From Acidithiobacillus sp. (lineage in GTDB: Bacteria; Pseudomonadota; Gammaproteobacteria; Acidithiobacillales; Acidithiobacillaceae), in NCBI GenBank assembly GCA_028065135.1, contig JAPTWR010000089.1, forward strand, positions 1-44,873: a stretch of DNA of 44,873 nucleotides. Reading direction: 5' to 3'. Positions 1-6,834 of this stretch are shown here, piece by piece. A model generated the notes under the pieces. That model had not been told where the DNA came from, did no database searches, and worked only from the letters and a program-made list of their open reading frames with translations. The translations under genes were made by a program, and so were the position numbers. Each line of letters starts with the position of its first letter. Positions within the stretch are counted from its first letter, which is position 1.

Positions 1-18
1 TACGGTATTCTTTTCCAC
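1..18 (-). CDS. 5' end of a gene running off the left edge
   Basis: Read on the minus strand, a GTG codon at 18 follows a TAAGGAG ribosome-binding site with six bases of spacing and opens a frame (VEKNTV...) that leaves the window. It lies downstream of trbB and a small membrane protein on the same strand, so it is probably the next mating-channel gene. Only six codons are visible and no function can be assigned. Confidence 0.4.
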
Positions 19-81
19 GGCGTACTCCTTATGTTGCTCTTTGAGTCGGAAACCCTTTGTAGCAACAGTACGCCACCTCAT

Positions 82-333
82 TCAAGCCAGTTGTAACGCG
101 CCCGTACACCACTTTCGAGCATAGCTCACAGGCCAGCAGAGTGCCGCCACCGTCACCCAGACAGTCCACGGTTCAGGGTAGAAATGGCGCACCAGCATGG
201 GAGTAACGAGCAGCAACATCGCCACCAACTGAGTACGCAAGTTGGCATTCGCATGCAGCCGATGAAACTGATCCATCGTCGCCCTATCCTCGTCGCTGAT
301 GTTGGTGAAGGGATCCTTTTCTTCTGCGCTCAT
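82..333 (-). CDS. small membrane protein downstream of trbB
   Basis: An 83-residue protein with a charged N-terminus of about 30 residues and two hydrophobic stretches (about residues 34-50 and 56-70) separated by a short HFYPEPW turn, suggesting an inner-membrane hairpin. Its ribosome-binding site (GAGGAG) lies in the last codons of trbB, and only five bases separate the two genes, so they are translationally linked. In RP4 the gene after trbB is trbC (pilin) and then trbD. This protein sits in that place but is shorter than TrbC and has no clear pilin signal, so I leave it unnamed. Confidence 0.65.
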   Translation of the reverse strand: MSAEEKDPFTNISDEDRATMDQFHRLHANANLRTQLVAMLLLVTPMLVRHFYPEPWTVWVTVAALCWPVSYARKWCTGALQLA

Positions 334-338
334 ACTAT

Positions 339-1292
339 CTATATCTCCTCACTTTTCTTTACATCCCACATGCTTGTTATGCGTCGTCCGGCAGGATGGC
401 TTTTATCTCTCTGAATCTGGATCACGATATCCACCGCCTCAGTGATCAACTCGCTTTGCGAGGGCACGCCGGCCTCCTGACAAAGTTGATCCAGTCTCAG
501 CAAGGCCGCTTGCGGGTTGTTGGCATGTACCGTGGCGGCGCCGCCAGGGTGGCCGGTCCCCCACGCTTTCAGTAATGCCAACGCCGAACCGTCACGAACC
601 TCACCGACAATTATGCGATCTGGCCTCAACCGCATCGTGGCTTTGAGCAATCGCGTCATATCTATATCAGAGGCGTCATCAGTGAATAAGGATACCGCGT
701 TCGGTGCCGTTATCTGCAGCTCGCTCGTGTCCTCGATCGTCACCACACGCTGATCCATATCAGCTATTTCAGAGATACGATGGAGAATGGCATTCACCAT
801 CGTGGTCTTTCCGGAGCCTGTGCCGCCGCTCACCAGTATGTTTTTCCGATCATCGATGGCCTGATAAATAGCCGCACGCTGATCACCGGTGATAATGCCC
901 GATGCGAAATAGTCATCCAGCGTGTAAATGCTGCGAGCACGCAAACGTATGGCAAAAAGCGGCCCTGGCGCGATAGGCGGCAAACACCCCTCGAACCGTG
1001 CGCCCCCAAACTCCGGCGGCAGGGCGCCCTCGCAAATAGGCTTTTCCGCATTACTGATCGTCCCCTGCCACGCCGCCACCAGGCCGATGATGTTCTGCAC
1101 CTGCTGCGGGGCGATCATGCCCTCCTGTACGATGCCCCGCCCGTGTCGCTCTACCAGCAGCTTTCCGTCCGGATTCGCCATGATCTCGACGACCTTTCCA
1201 TCATCGAAGGCCGCCATGATGGTTTGCCCAAACGACCGGCGCAGTTGCTCCACCAGCCGTTGGTGCGCTTCAATTTTTGGATCGAGTGCCAT
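339..1292 (-). CDS. trbB: TrbB/VirB11-type conjugation ATPase
   Basis: A 317-residue hexameric traffic ATPase at the cytoplasmic base of the type IV secretion channel, which powers pilus assembly and substrate transfer. Visible motifs in order: Walker A GGTGSGKTT (about residue 155), the acidic box VTIEDTSELQ, Walker B-like RIIVGEVRD (about residue 228) and the His box GHPGGAATVHANN (about residue 247). This set and the length fit RP4 TrbB. The ATG is preceded by an extended -10-type promoter about 33 bases upstream. Other mating genes of the P-type set (traF, trbN-like, traB-like) lie at the far right of the window, so the mating genes are split into two blocks around the replication and accessory genes. 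Confidence 0.93.
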   Translation of the reverse strand: MALDPKIEAHQRLVEQLRRSFGQTIMAAFDDGKVVEIMANPDGKLLVERHGRGIVQEGMIAPQQVQNIIGLVAAWQGTISNAEKPICEGALPPEFGGARFEGCLPPIAPGPLFAIRLRARSIYTLDDYFASGIITGDQRAAIYQAIDDRKNILVSGGTGSGKTTMVNAILHRISEIADMDQRVVTIEDTSELQITAPNAVSLFTDDASDIDMTRLLKATMRLRPDRIIVGEVRDGSALALLKAWGTGHPGGAATVHANNPQAALLRLDQLCQEAGVPSQSELITEAVDIVIQIQRDKSHPAGRRITSMWDVKKSEEI

Positions 1293-1324
1293 TTAACTAT
1301 GCTCCATCATGTCCATAACCTCTC

Positions 1325-1333
1325 TATAGCACC
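1325..1333 (-). promoter_or_regulatory. GGTGCTATA promoter box before trbB
   Basis: On the minus strand this reads CGGTGCTATAGAG, an extended -10 (TGC-TATAGA). It is about 33 bases from the trbB ATG. No convincing -35 hexamer is seen. Confidence 0.6.
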
Positions 1334-1350
1334 GTTCTCAGGAATCCTTG

Positions 1351-1366
1351 CCGGGTGCTAGCCCGG
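1351..1366. terminator. small hairpin over a stop codon
   Basis: CCGGG-TGCTAG-CCCGG is a five-base-pair stem whose loop contains the TAG stop codon of the 1358-1765 gene. No T-run follows on either strand in the right place, so it is at most a weak terminator or mRNA-end stabiliser. Confidence 0.3.
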
Positions 1367-1765
1367 AAAAAACCAGAATCCCAGCCCTGAATTCCCGATG
1401 CCCCGCCTCTTTTGAGCCGATTGCTCGCGGGAAGTAATGTCCTTCATCATCTCACCGGGGTCCATGTCCAGCGGGACGCCCAGCGCATGGCTGGCCGCCT
1501 CTTTTCCTATTTCCGTGGCGATTTCCTTCACCGGCGGCTGATACCCTTGAGCCACAGCCTTGACCAGCAACCGGCGCTGGCGGGCCTCGGCAATACGGCG
1601 TTCCCCGGAATTCACCGGCAAGGCGTTCGGTTGGGGCATCCTCCTGTCATATTCAATACTGGCAATCAGATGATTCAGGCGGCGCTGCCGGGACTTGCCC
1701 GCACCCTGCCCCGCATCCATCGCCCAGGCTTCGATATCGTCCATATCAACATTAGTGGATGACAT
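1358..1765 (-). CDS. hypothetical basic protein
   Basis: A 135-residue protein starting MSSTNVDMDD. The start was chosen because GGAGG lies nine bases before this ATG and because a longer frame would run through the preceding gene. It is rich in Arg, Gln and Ala, with a likely helical core (about residues 20-100) and no recognisable domain. It overlaps the end of the upstream gene by 14 bases, so the two are probably co-translated. A palindromic copy of the dispersed CGCGGGAAG element lies inside the frame near its C-terminus. Function unknown. Confidence 0.6.
   Translation of the reverse strand: MSSTNVDMDDIEAWAMDAGQGAGKSRQRRLNHLIASIEYDRRMPQPNALPVNSGERRIAEARQRRLLVKAVAQGYQPPVKEIATEIGKEAASHALGVPLDMDPGEMMKDITSREQSAQKRRGIGNSGLGFWFFPG
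1420..1438 (+). repeat. dispersed CGCGGGAAG element, intragenic
   Basis: ATTGCTCGCGGGAAGTAAT: arms ATTGCT/AGTAAT around a CGCGGGA centre, one arm mismatch. Confidence 0.6.
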
Positions 1766-2000
1766 GCTTACGGTCCTCCGCGTCCGGGTCTTGCAGACGG
1801 CTCGGGTCGGCAATGCAGACACCATTTTCGTCCACGCAAGCGGGGTCGTCTTCCTCATCGGTTTCTGGATCCCACGGTTCATAAGAGTCCGGGTCATACC
1901 CCATATCCGGCGGGATGGGGGGCACTGGACCACGGGGAACCTCCGTGCCAGGTACGGGGGACAATTTCAAATCACTCAGCAGCCGCATCAAGTCTTTCAT
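1752..2000 (-). CDS. small acidic proline-rich protein
   Basis: An 82-residue protein starting MKDLMRLLSDL, with AGGAG about eight bases upstream of the ATG. After a short amphipathic N-terminal helix it is Pro-, Asp- and Glu-rich (for example PPIPPDMGYDPDSYEPWDPE) and contains two Cys, so it is probably largely disordered. It follows the topoisomerase III gene closely (39 bases) and precedes trbB on the same strand, so it belongs to the topB-trbB transcription unit. Not recognised. Confidence 0.6.
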   Translation of the reverse strand: MKDLMRLLSDLKLSPVPGTEVPRGPVPPIPPDMGYDPDSYEPWDPETDEEDDPACVDENGVCIADPSRLQDPDAEDRKHVIH

Positions 2001-2039
2001 TTCAAATCTCCTGCTCAAACATGGAAACCACACCCGTAG

Positions 2040-4034
2040 TCACTTCCTCGCTTCCCACTTCGACCCCAGTTTCTTGGGATCATTCCGGTCCGGCCACCAG
2101 GCGGACCCGCACTTCTCACACTTCACAAAAGGCCTGCCGGTTTTGGTTGTGAGAATAATAGTAGCCGTTTTGCATTCTGGACATTGTGGGCCAGCCTTTT
2201 TCGCACCGCCAGAGCCTCCACCAGATTTACCGCCAGACACGCTCACCCCAGTCGTCACTTCGCCCAACTGCTCACGAACCATCTGCTTGATGGCGCCCAT
2301 GAATTTATCTGGGTCCAGCTTGCCGTCAGCTATGGAGGAAAGGTGATCCTCCCAGCGAGCGGTAGTGACCGGGTCAGTGAGGTCACCTGGGAGGGCTTTC
2401 ACCAGAGACCGCCCCGTAGCGGTGCTGATAATCTGCTTGCCTTTACGCTCAACGAACCCGCGTTTGACCAAAGTTTCCAGCACATTCGCGCGGGTGGCCT
2501 CGGTGCCTATCCCGCTGGTTTCCTTCAGTTTGGCCTTGGCTGCAGCATCCGTTACAAATTTGTGGATGTTTGACATCGCTTCAATCATAGTGCCGTCAGT
2601 AAACCTCGCCGGTGGCTTCGTCTGCTTTGCCTGCACCTCGCCTTTTTGCCCGGTGATGGCGTCGCCGGTTGTCATCGCGGGGAGCTTGGCTTTTCCCTCA
2701 ACATCGCCATCCTCATCCTCGTCAGCAGCGGAGGCGGCGCCGTACAACGCCTTCCAGCCCATATCCAGATCCAGCCGACCCGATGCGGTCCATTGCTCGC
2801 CACCTAAACCTACCGCAACGGAAATAGCCTTATAAAGATAGTCTGGCAGGAATAGCGCAACGTAGCTTTTCCAGACCAGATCATAGATTCTCTGTTCGGC
2901 ATCGGTAAGGCCAGATGCCCGGTCACCAGTTGGGATGATGGCATGATGGGCTGTCACCTTGCCGGTATTCCAGGCGGGATGCTTGCGGTTGGCCGACACC
3001 TTTGCTTTCAATTGGTCGGGGACGGGCAACTGAGAAAGGATACGGCTGGCATCGCCATGCTGCTCTTCCGGGAGATACCGGGCGTCCGACCGCGGGTAAC
3101 TTGTGATTTTCTTTTCATAGAGCGATTGCGCGGTCTCCAGCACTTGATTGGCCGACATGCCAAACTTGGCGCTGGCGGCTTTCTGCAGTGCGGAGAGGCT
3201 GAACGGCAAAGGAGCGGATTGCTTGCTGTCCTTGGAATCATAGCGAGAGATTTTACCCCCCTGCCCTGCCGCCTTGGCAGCGATCTTGTCCGCCAGTGTC
3301 CGATCCACCAGACGGCTTTCCTCATCGAATCCGGGACCGTCATTTACGGCAGGTCTCCACTTCGCCAGGAAGTCGCCATTTTGGTGGCGGCAATGGGCAA
3401 TGACCTCGAAAAAATCTCTGGGCTTGAACTGCTCAATCTCCAGATCCCTGCGAACTACCAGAGCCAGGGTCGGGGTCTGCACGCGGCCAACAGACAGCAG
3501 CCCGCTATTCTTGATGGTCCAGGCGCGGGTGAGGTTCATACCCACCACCCAGTCCGCCTGAGAACGGGCCTCGGCGGCCTGGGAGAGTGTACGGTATTCC
3601 TTGTTATCGCGCAGATTGGCAAAGGCTTTCCTGACGCTGGTTTCGTCCAGCGAGGCTAGCCACACACGCTGGACGGGGCCACGATAGCCACAGTATTCCA
3701 GGATCTCGTCGATCAGGAGTTGGCCCTCCCGATCCGGGTCGCCGGCATTCACCACCAAGGTGGCCTCTTTGAGCATTCCCTTGATTTTCATCAACTGGTC
3801 TTTGGCGTCCGGCTTGGGATGCTTGATCCACGTCTGGGGGAAAATAGGCAACTCTTCAAGACGCCAGCGTTTCTTTCCCGTTTTCGGATTGACCGGCACG
3901 TCCGCCGGTGTGTACTCATCCGGCTCTGCCTGCTCCAGGATGTGCCCAAAAGCATTGGTGACCGTGTATTCCTTGCCCACCACATCCCGGATGGCTTTAG
4001 CCAGGCTCGGTTTTTCCGCGATAATCAGTTTCAT
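2040..4034 (-). CDS. topB: DNA topoisomerase III (type IA)
   Basis: A 664-residue type IA topoisomerase. The N-terminus MKLIIAEKPSLAKAIRDVVG is the start of the Toprim domain, with the GDPDREGQLL acidic motif near residue 98. The catalytic tyrosine lies in TSYPRSDARYLP (about residue 310), the usual TopB active-site context. A Ser/Gly-rich linker leads to a single C-terminal zinc ribbon (CPEC...CEKCG, about residues 618-640). Topoisomerase III decatenates and resolves single-stranded DNA intermediates; P-type plasmids and ICEs often carry TraE/TopB relatives. It is the first large gene downstream of its own GGTGCTATA box and probably leads the operon to trbB. The domain set is complete, with no sign of decay. 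Confidence 0.95.
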   Translation of the reverse strand: MKLIIAEKPSLAKAIRDVVGKEYTVTNAFGHILEQAEPDEYTPADVPVNPKTGKKRWRLEELPIFPQTWIKHPKPDAKDQLMKIKGMLKEATLVVNAGDPDREGQLLIDEILEYCGYRGPVQRVWLASLDETSVRKAFANLRDNKEYRTLSQAAEARSQADWVVGMNLTRAWTIKNSGLLSVGRVQTPTLALVVRRDLEIEQFKPRDFFEVIAHCRHQNGDFLAKWRPAVNDGPGFDEESRLVDRTLADKIAAKAAGQGGKISRYDSKDSKQSAPLPFSLSALQKAASAKFGMSANQVLETAQSLYEKKITSYPRSDARYLPEEQHGDASRILSQLPVPDQLKAKVSANRKHPAWNTGKVTAHHAIIPTGDRASGLTDAEQRIYDLVWKSYVALFLPDYLYKAISVAVGLGGEQWTASGRLDLDMGWKALYGAASAADEDEDGDVEGKAKLPAMTTGDAITGQKGEVQAKQTKPPARFTDGTMIEAMSNIHKFVTDAAAKAKLKETSGIGTEATRANVLETLVKRGFVERKGKQIISTATGRSLVKALPGDLTDPVTTARWEDHLSSIADGKLDPDKFMGAIKQMVREQLGEVTTGVSVSGGKSGGGSGGAKKAGPQCPECKTATIILTTKTGRPFVKCEKCGSAWWPDRNDPKKLGSKWEARK

Positions 4035-4071
4035 CCTGTTTTCCTCAAGCCGCTTTGTCTGATACCGGACT

Positions 4072-4080
4072 TATAGCACC
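4072..4080 (-). promoter_or_regulatory. GGTGCTATA promoter box before topB
   Basis: Minus-strand reading CCGGTGCTATAAGTCC; the box is 38 bases from the topB ATG and lies downstream of the 4130-4396 gene. Confidence 0.6.
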
Positions 4081-4129
4081 GGATATCCATTTGTAGATGG
4101 AGAGCGTGGTGAGGCCACCGGTGTCAAAG

Positions 4130-4396
4130 TTAGTGGAGTGGGCCATCATCATGGTGGTCACCCAGAACCATGCGTTTGGCTATCTCAAAACCTTCCGGTG
4201 TCTCATACCAGAGCATGTCTCCGTGCTGATATGGCACTTGCTCGGCCAGAGCACGGTACACTGCAGATGCAGAGGTGCCGCTGGTCGCTTCCGCCAACCG
4301 GGTAGCCATGGTGACAAAATCTGCGGCGCTGGCCCGACCGGCCAAGGCGCCCACACGAGCGGCCGCATCCGCTGGATTGATTGCGTCAGTAGTCAT
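4130..4396 (-). CDS. hypothetical small protein
   Basis: An 88-residue protein starting MTTDAINPADAAARVG. The ATG has AGGAG nine bases upstream and overlaps the end of the preceding gene by 11 bases; a TTG 18 bases further upstream is a weaker alternative. The first 60 residues are Ala-rich and helical, and the C-terminus is His/Asp-rich (GDHHDDGPLH). It has a private GGTGCTATA box about 50 bases upstream, inside the preceding gene. Not recognised. Confidence 0.55.
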   Translation of the reverse strand: MTTDAINPADAAARVGALAGRASAADFVTMATRLAEATSGTSASAVYRALAEQVPYQHGDMLWYETPEGFEIAKRMVLGDHHDDGPLH

Positions 4397-4763
4397 CTTC
4401 CTTCTCCTGCTCAATATCTGGGTGATCTCTGCTTCTTACGATATTATATAGCACCATCTTTGCAGTTTTAGACACATGCTCAAGGGGTGATGGGAGATCA
4501 AGAAGAGATTCCAGGGCAGAGATGACCCGCTGATTGCAGGCACCGGGGAGCCAGGGGGGGATCTTGCAGTGACGCCATGCTCTTGACGGGGGCTGCAAAT
4601 AGATAGGGTTCTGGTAATGACGAATCAGGGCATGGTTGGCGTCCATGCCGGTCCACTCGGCCACCTGCTCCTGTGCATAGCCGCGTGAGTAGAGGTGACC
4701 AAGGATGGCCTGCCAGGCTTGCCAGGCCTGGGCGGGGGTGAGGTTGATATCTACAGTGCGCAT
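4386..4763 (-). CDS. hypothetical protein with possible HTH
   Basis: A 125-residue protein starting MRTVDINLTPAQAWQAW. Its ATG overlaps the TAA of the sigma-factor gene (TAATG), which indicates translational coupling. Residues about 25-50 (GYAQEQVAEWTGMDANHALI) resemble a helix-turn-helix, which would suit a partner or modulator of the sigma factor, but that is inference. The C-terminus is acidic (EQEKEDDY). An internal promoter box for the next gene sits in its 3' part. Confidence 0.6.
   Translation of the reverse strand: MRTVDINLTPAQAWQAWQAILGHLYSRGYAQEQVAEWTGMDANHALIRHYQNPIYLQPPSRAWRHCKIPPWLPGACNQRVISALESLLDLPSPLEHVSKTAKMVLYNIVRSRDHPDIEQEKEDDY
4447..4455 (-). promoter_or_regulatory. GGTGCTATA promoter box, intragenic
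   Basis: Minus-strand reading GGTGCTATATAATATC has a near-perfect TATAAT and is the best match in the series. It lies inside the 4386-4763 gene, about 50 bases before the ATG at 4396. Confidence 0.6.
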
Positions 4764-6595
4764 TAGTAGTAGTCCTCCCCACGGATATTGCGAACCGCCG
4801 CAGCCTGCGACAGGATTACCTGCGCCTTGCTGAGACACTTACGCACCTTATCCTTGGTAATACCATGAAGTTTGGAAATTTCACCGGTTTTCATTTCATG
4901 CACATGCTTGCTGATGTACACCTCGCGCATCAGGCTGTCCCCAATGCTGCCCAGCAGATACTCTACTGTAGCAACGGTCTGACTGTGCATGAGGACGGAA
5001 ACACCGTCCCCATCATCACTCGGCATATTGTCCACCATAGAGATGCTGTCATCCGAGTTCGAGATGGGCGAGTCAAGCGATTTTGTTGCCACCACGATTT
5101 GACCGCCAGTCGTTTTTTGGTATTTTTCAACTTCGGCAGCAAGGCTGCGTCGGTGCTGCTCCCATACAGCAACGACTCCTTTATCAGAATCATACTCCGG
5201 GGCATCTCCCAGATGACGCTCAAGCAGTTGCTCGGCCAAGGTCAAGCGTTTTTTGATTTCAGTGTGTGGGATATGGATCTTCAGCCGGGTGAGTGCATTG
5301 CGCAAATGGCTTCCAGCCCACATATTGGCGTAAGTAGCCACAGCCACCCCGCGCTCCGGATCATATTTCTGCAGCAAGGTAATATACGTGGATACCGTGA
5401 CATCTTGGACAATGTCATCCCCATGGATCGGATCTTTTGCCCAGGCGCGGCACACATGTTTCACAACATTGACGGCAGTCTTGTGCCAACTCCCGTCAGG
5501 ATCGCGCGACTTAGAGAGCGCGGAAAGATCAACTTGAATATCCTCATCAGCCTCGCCCAGGGTTTCAAAGCGGCTATAAAGCGAGAACAGCGGATGACTG
5601 GGAGCGCCCACGATGGGCTGGAGAGCCTGGTTTAATCCACCATGACCAGCCGTGTAACCAACCTCAAGCGCCGCATGGATCAGCGTGTTGAACGAATAAT
5701 CAGGGGTAAAATCAGAAGGATAATCAGACAACTCCAAGCGAAGATTGCCGATCTGGTAAATGTGCTTCTGAATGGTTTTGGCTACCGGAAGGATGGCAGA
5801 AATGACTTCAAGAGCGGAAGTCCAACAGACGAGGCGGGGGTACTTTACATAATGCAGGTAGGTCTGGACGTGCGAATCGTGATCGTTGCTGGCTGAAGCG
5901 GGATCTTCAGAATCGGAGCCACAGGTCTGCTGGCGGGGGGTTGGGCTGGGGTTGGAGGCTCTGGGGCCGAGTGTTGCTACATAATTTACGGCATAGGCTG
6001 CAGCAGCGGTAACCTTGATGGATTCTTCGGCAGCCCAATCGTACTCGTGATCGTAGTCATCTGGGGCATATGAATCGAATGCTTTGGCAAACTGGGGATA
6101 GCGTTTTTGCATCTCATCATGGACAAGAGATACTCTTTCATGCCAGCCCAAAAAAGCCAGATCCTCATCACAATAGGAGGCTTGCTCTGCCACCAGAGCG
6201 CGAGTCACATCTACAGCCAGCAGGACCAGCGCCTGAAAATGCTCGTAACCAAGCGCATCAGCGGCGCGTGCAATCCACGGCGATCTGAATAGCTTGTGCG
6301 TGGCGTGATATTTATCCGTGGGGACTTCAGGCCATGGGCACTTCAGCAAATCGTCGGAATTAAATGTATTGCCAAAATCAAGAAGCACATTGATATCTCC
6401 ATCCTCCAGCGCCCCGCCACCGGTGATCGTCACCTCGGAAAAACCTCTAACGAGATGAGCGTAGGCGTAGGCCTCAATCTGGTGCAAATTTTCACACTTC
6501 TGCGCCTGACGCTTGGCGTGCTCATACTGCTGGCGCTCAAATCTGGAGAGCGCCTCAGGCGTAATTCCTTGACCTTCAGTGTCAATCAAACCCAT
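4763..6595 (-). CDS. large divergent sigma-70-family factor
   Basis: A 610-residue protein starting MGLIDTEGQGITPEAL; the start was chosen because AAGGAGTAATAGAA precedes the ATG. Residues about 390-440 match sigma region 2 (DIVQDVTVSTYI then YDPERGVAVATYANMW, ending in a GSHLRNAL helix). The C-terminus (about 545-600) reads as region 4 with a terminal HTH (TGEISKLHGITKDKVRKCLS). Some 370 N-terminal residues have no recognised domain, which is unusual: most sigma-70 proteins of this size carry regions 1.1 and 1.2 there. It would direct RNA polymerase to element promoters; the repeated GGTGCTATA boxes are an obvious candidate target set, though this is inference. It is transcribed from a canonical TTGACA/TATATT promoter that should be read by the host's main sigma factor. 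Confidence 0.8.
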   Translation of the reverse strand: MGLIDTEGQGITPEALSRFERQQYEHAKRQAQKCENLHQIEAYAYAHLVRGFSEVTITGGGALEDGDINVLLDFGNTFNSDDLLKCPWPEVPTDKYHATHKLFRSPWIARAADALGYEHFQALVLLAVDVTRALVAEQASYCDEDLAFLGWHERVSLVHDEMQKRYPQFAKAFDSYAPDDYDHEYDWAAEESIKVTAAAAYAVNYVATLGPRASNPSPTPRQQTCGSDSEDPASASNDHDSHVQTYLHYVKYPRLVCWTSALEVISAILPVAKTIQKHIYQIGNLRLELSDYPSDFTPDYSFNTLIHAALEVGYTAGHGGLNQALQPIVGAPSHPLFSLYSRFETLGEADEDIQVDLSALSKSRDPDGSWHKTAVNVVKHVCRAWAKDPIHGDDIVQDVTVSTYITLLQKYDPERGVAVATYANMWAGSHLRNALTRLKIHIPHTEIKKRLTLAEQLLERHLGDAPEYDSDKGVVAVWEQHRRSLAAEVEKYQKTTGGQIVVATKSLDSPISNSDDSISMVDNMPSDDGDGVSVLMHSQTVATVEYLLGSIGDSLMREVYISKHVHEMKTGEISKLHGITKDKVRKCLSKAQVILSQAAAVRNIRGEDYY

Positions 6596-6623
6596 TTCTA
6601 TTACTCCTTGTCTATGTTTACCA

Positions 6624-6643
6624 ATGCACCGGGCGGGAAGCGG
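6624..6643 (-). repeat. leader element before the sigma-factor gene
   Basis: Minus-strand reading CCGCTTCCCGCCCGGTGCAT, 29 bases before the sigma-factor ATG and inside its 5' leader. Confidence 0.65.
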
Positions 6644-6649
6644 CCGGCC

Positions 6650-6693
6650 AAAACAGCCAAACCACAGCACCCCACTCCCTTATCTTGCACTCC
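6650..6693 (-). repeat. 44-bp repeat, copy 1 (sigma-factor leader)
   Basis: On the minus strand it begins GGAGTGCAAGATAAGGGAGT and continues GGGGTGCTGTGGTTTGGCTG to TTTT. It is nearly identical to 20620-20665. It starts a few bases after the predicted transcription start of the sigma-factor gene, so it is in the untranslated leader. The copies differ by a 2-base indel, which argues against coding. Confidence 0.7.
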
Positions 6694-6710
6694 TACCAAC
6701 CACTTCTAAA

Positions 6711-6739
6711 AATATAGACCTTCAAAAAAAGTATGTCAA
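6711..6739 (-). promoter_or_regulatory. sigma-70 promoter of the sigma-factor gene
   Basis: Minus-strand TTGACA (6739-6734), 17-base spacer and TATATT (6716-6711). The predicted start near 6704 gives a leader of about 110 bases. It has no GGTGCTATA box, unlike other units of the element. The rest of 6740-6834 holds no gene. Confidence 0.7.
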
Positions 6740-6834
6740 CTATATGATGCTACCTGTCTCTCTGTCAGTGTCACTCTCACTCACCAGCAGTACCAGTGCT
6801 TGTAATAGTCGCGATCACAAATCTGTCAAGGCGC

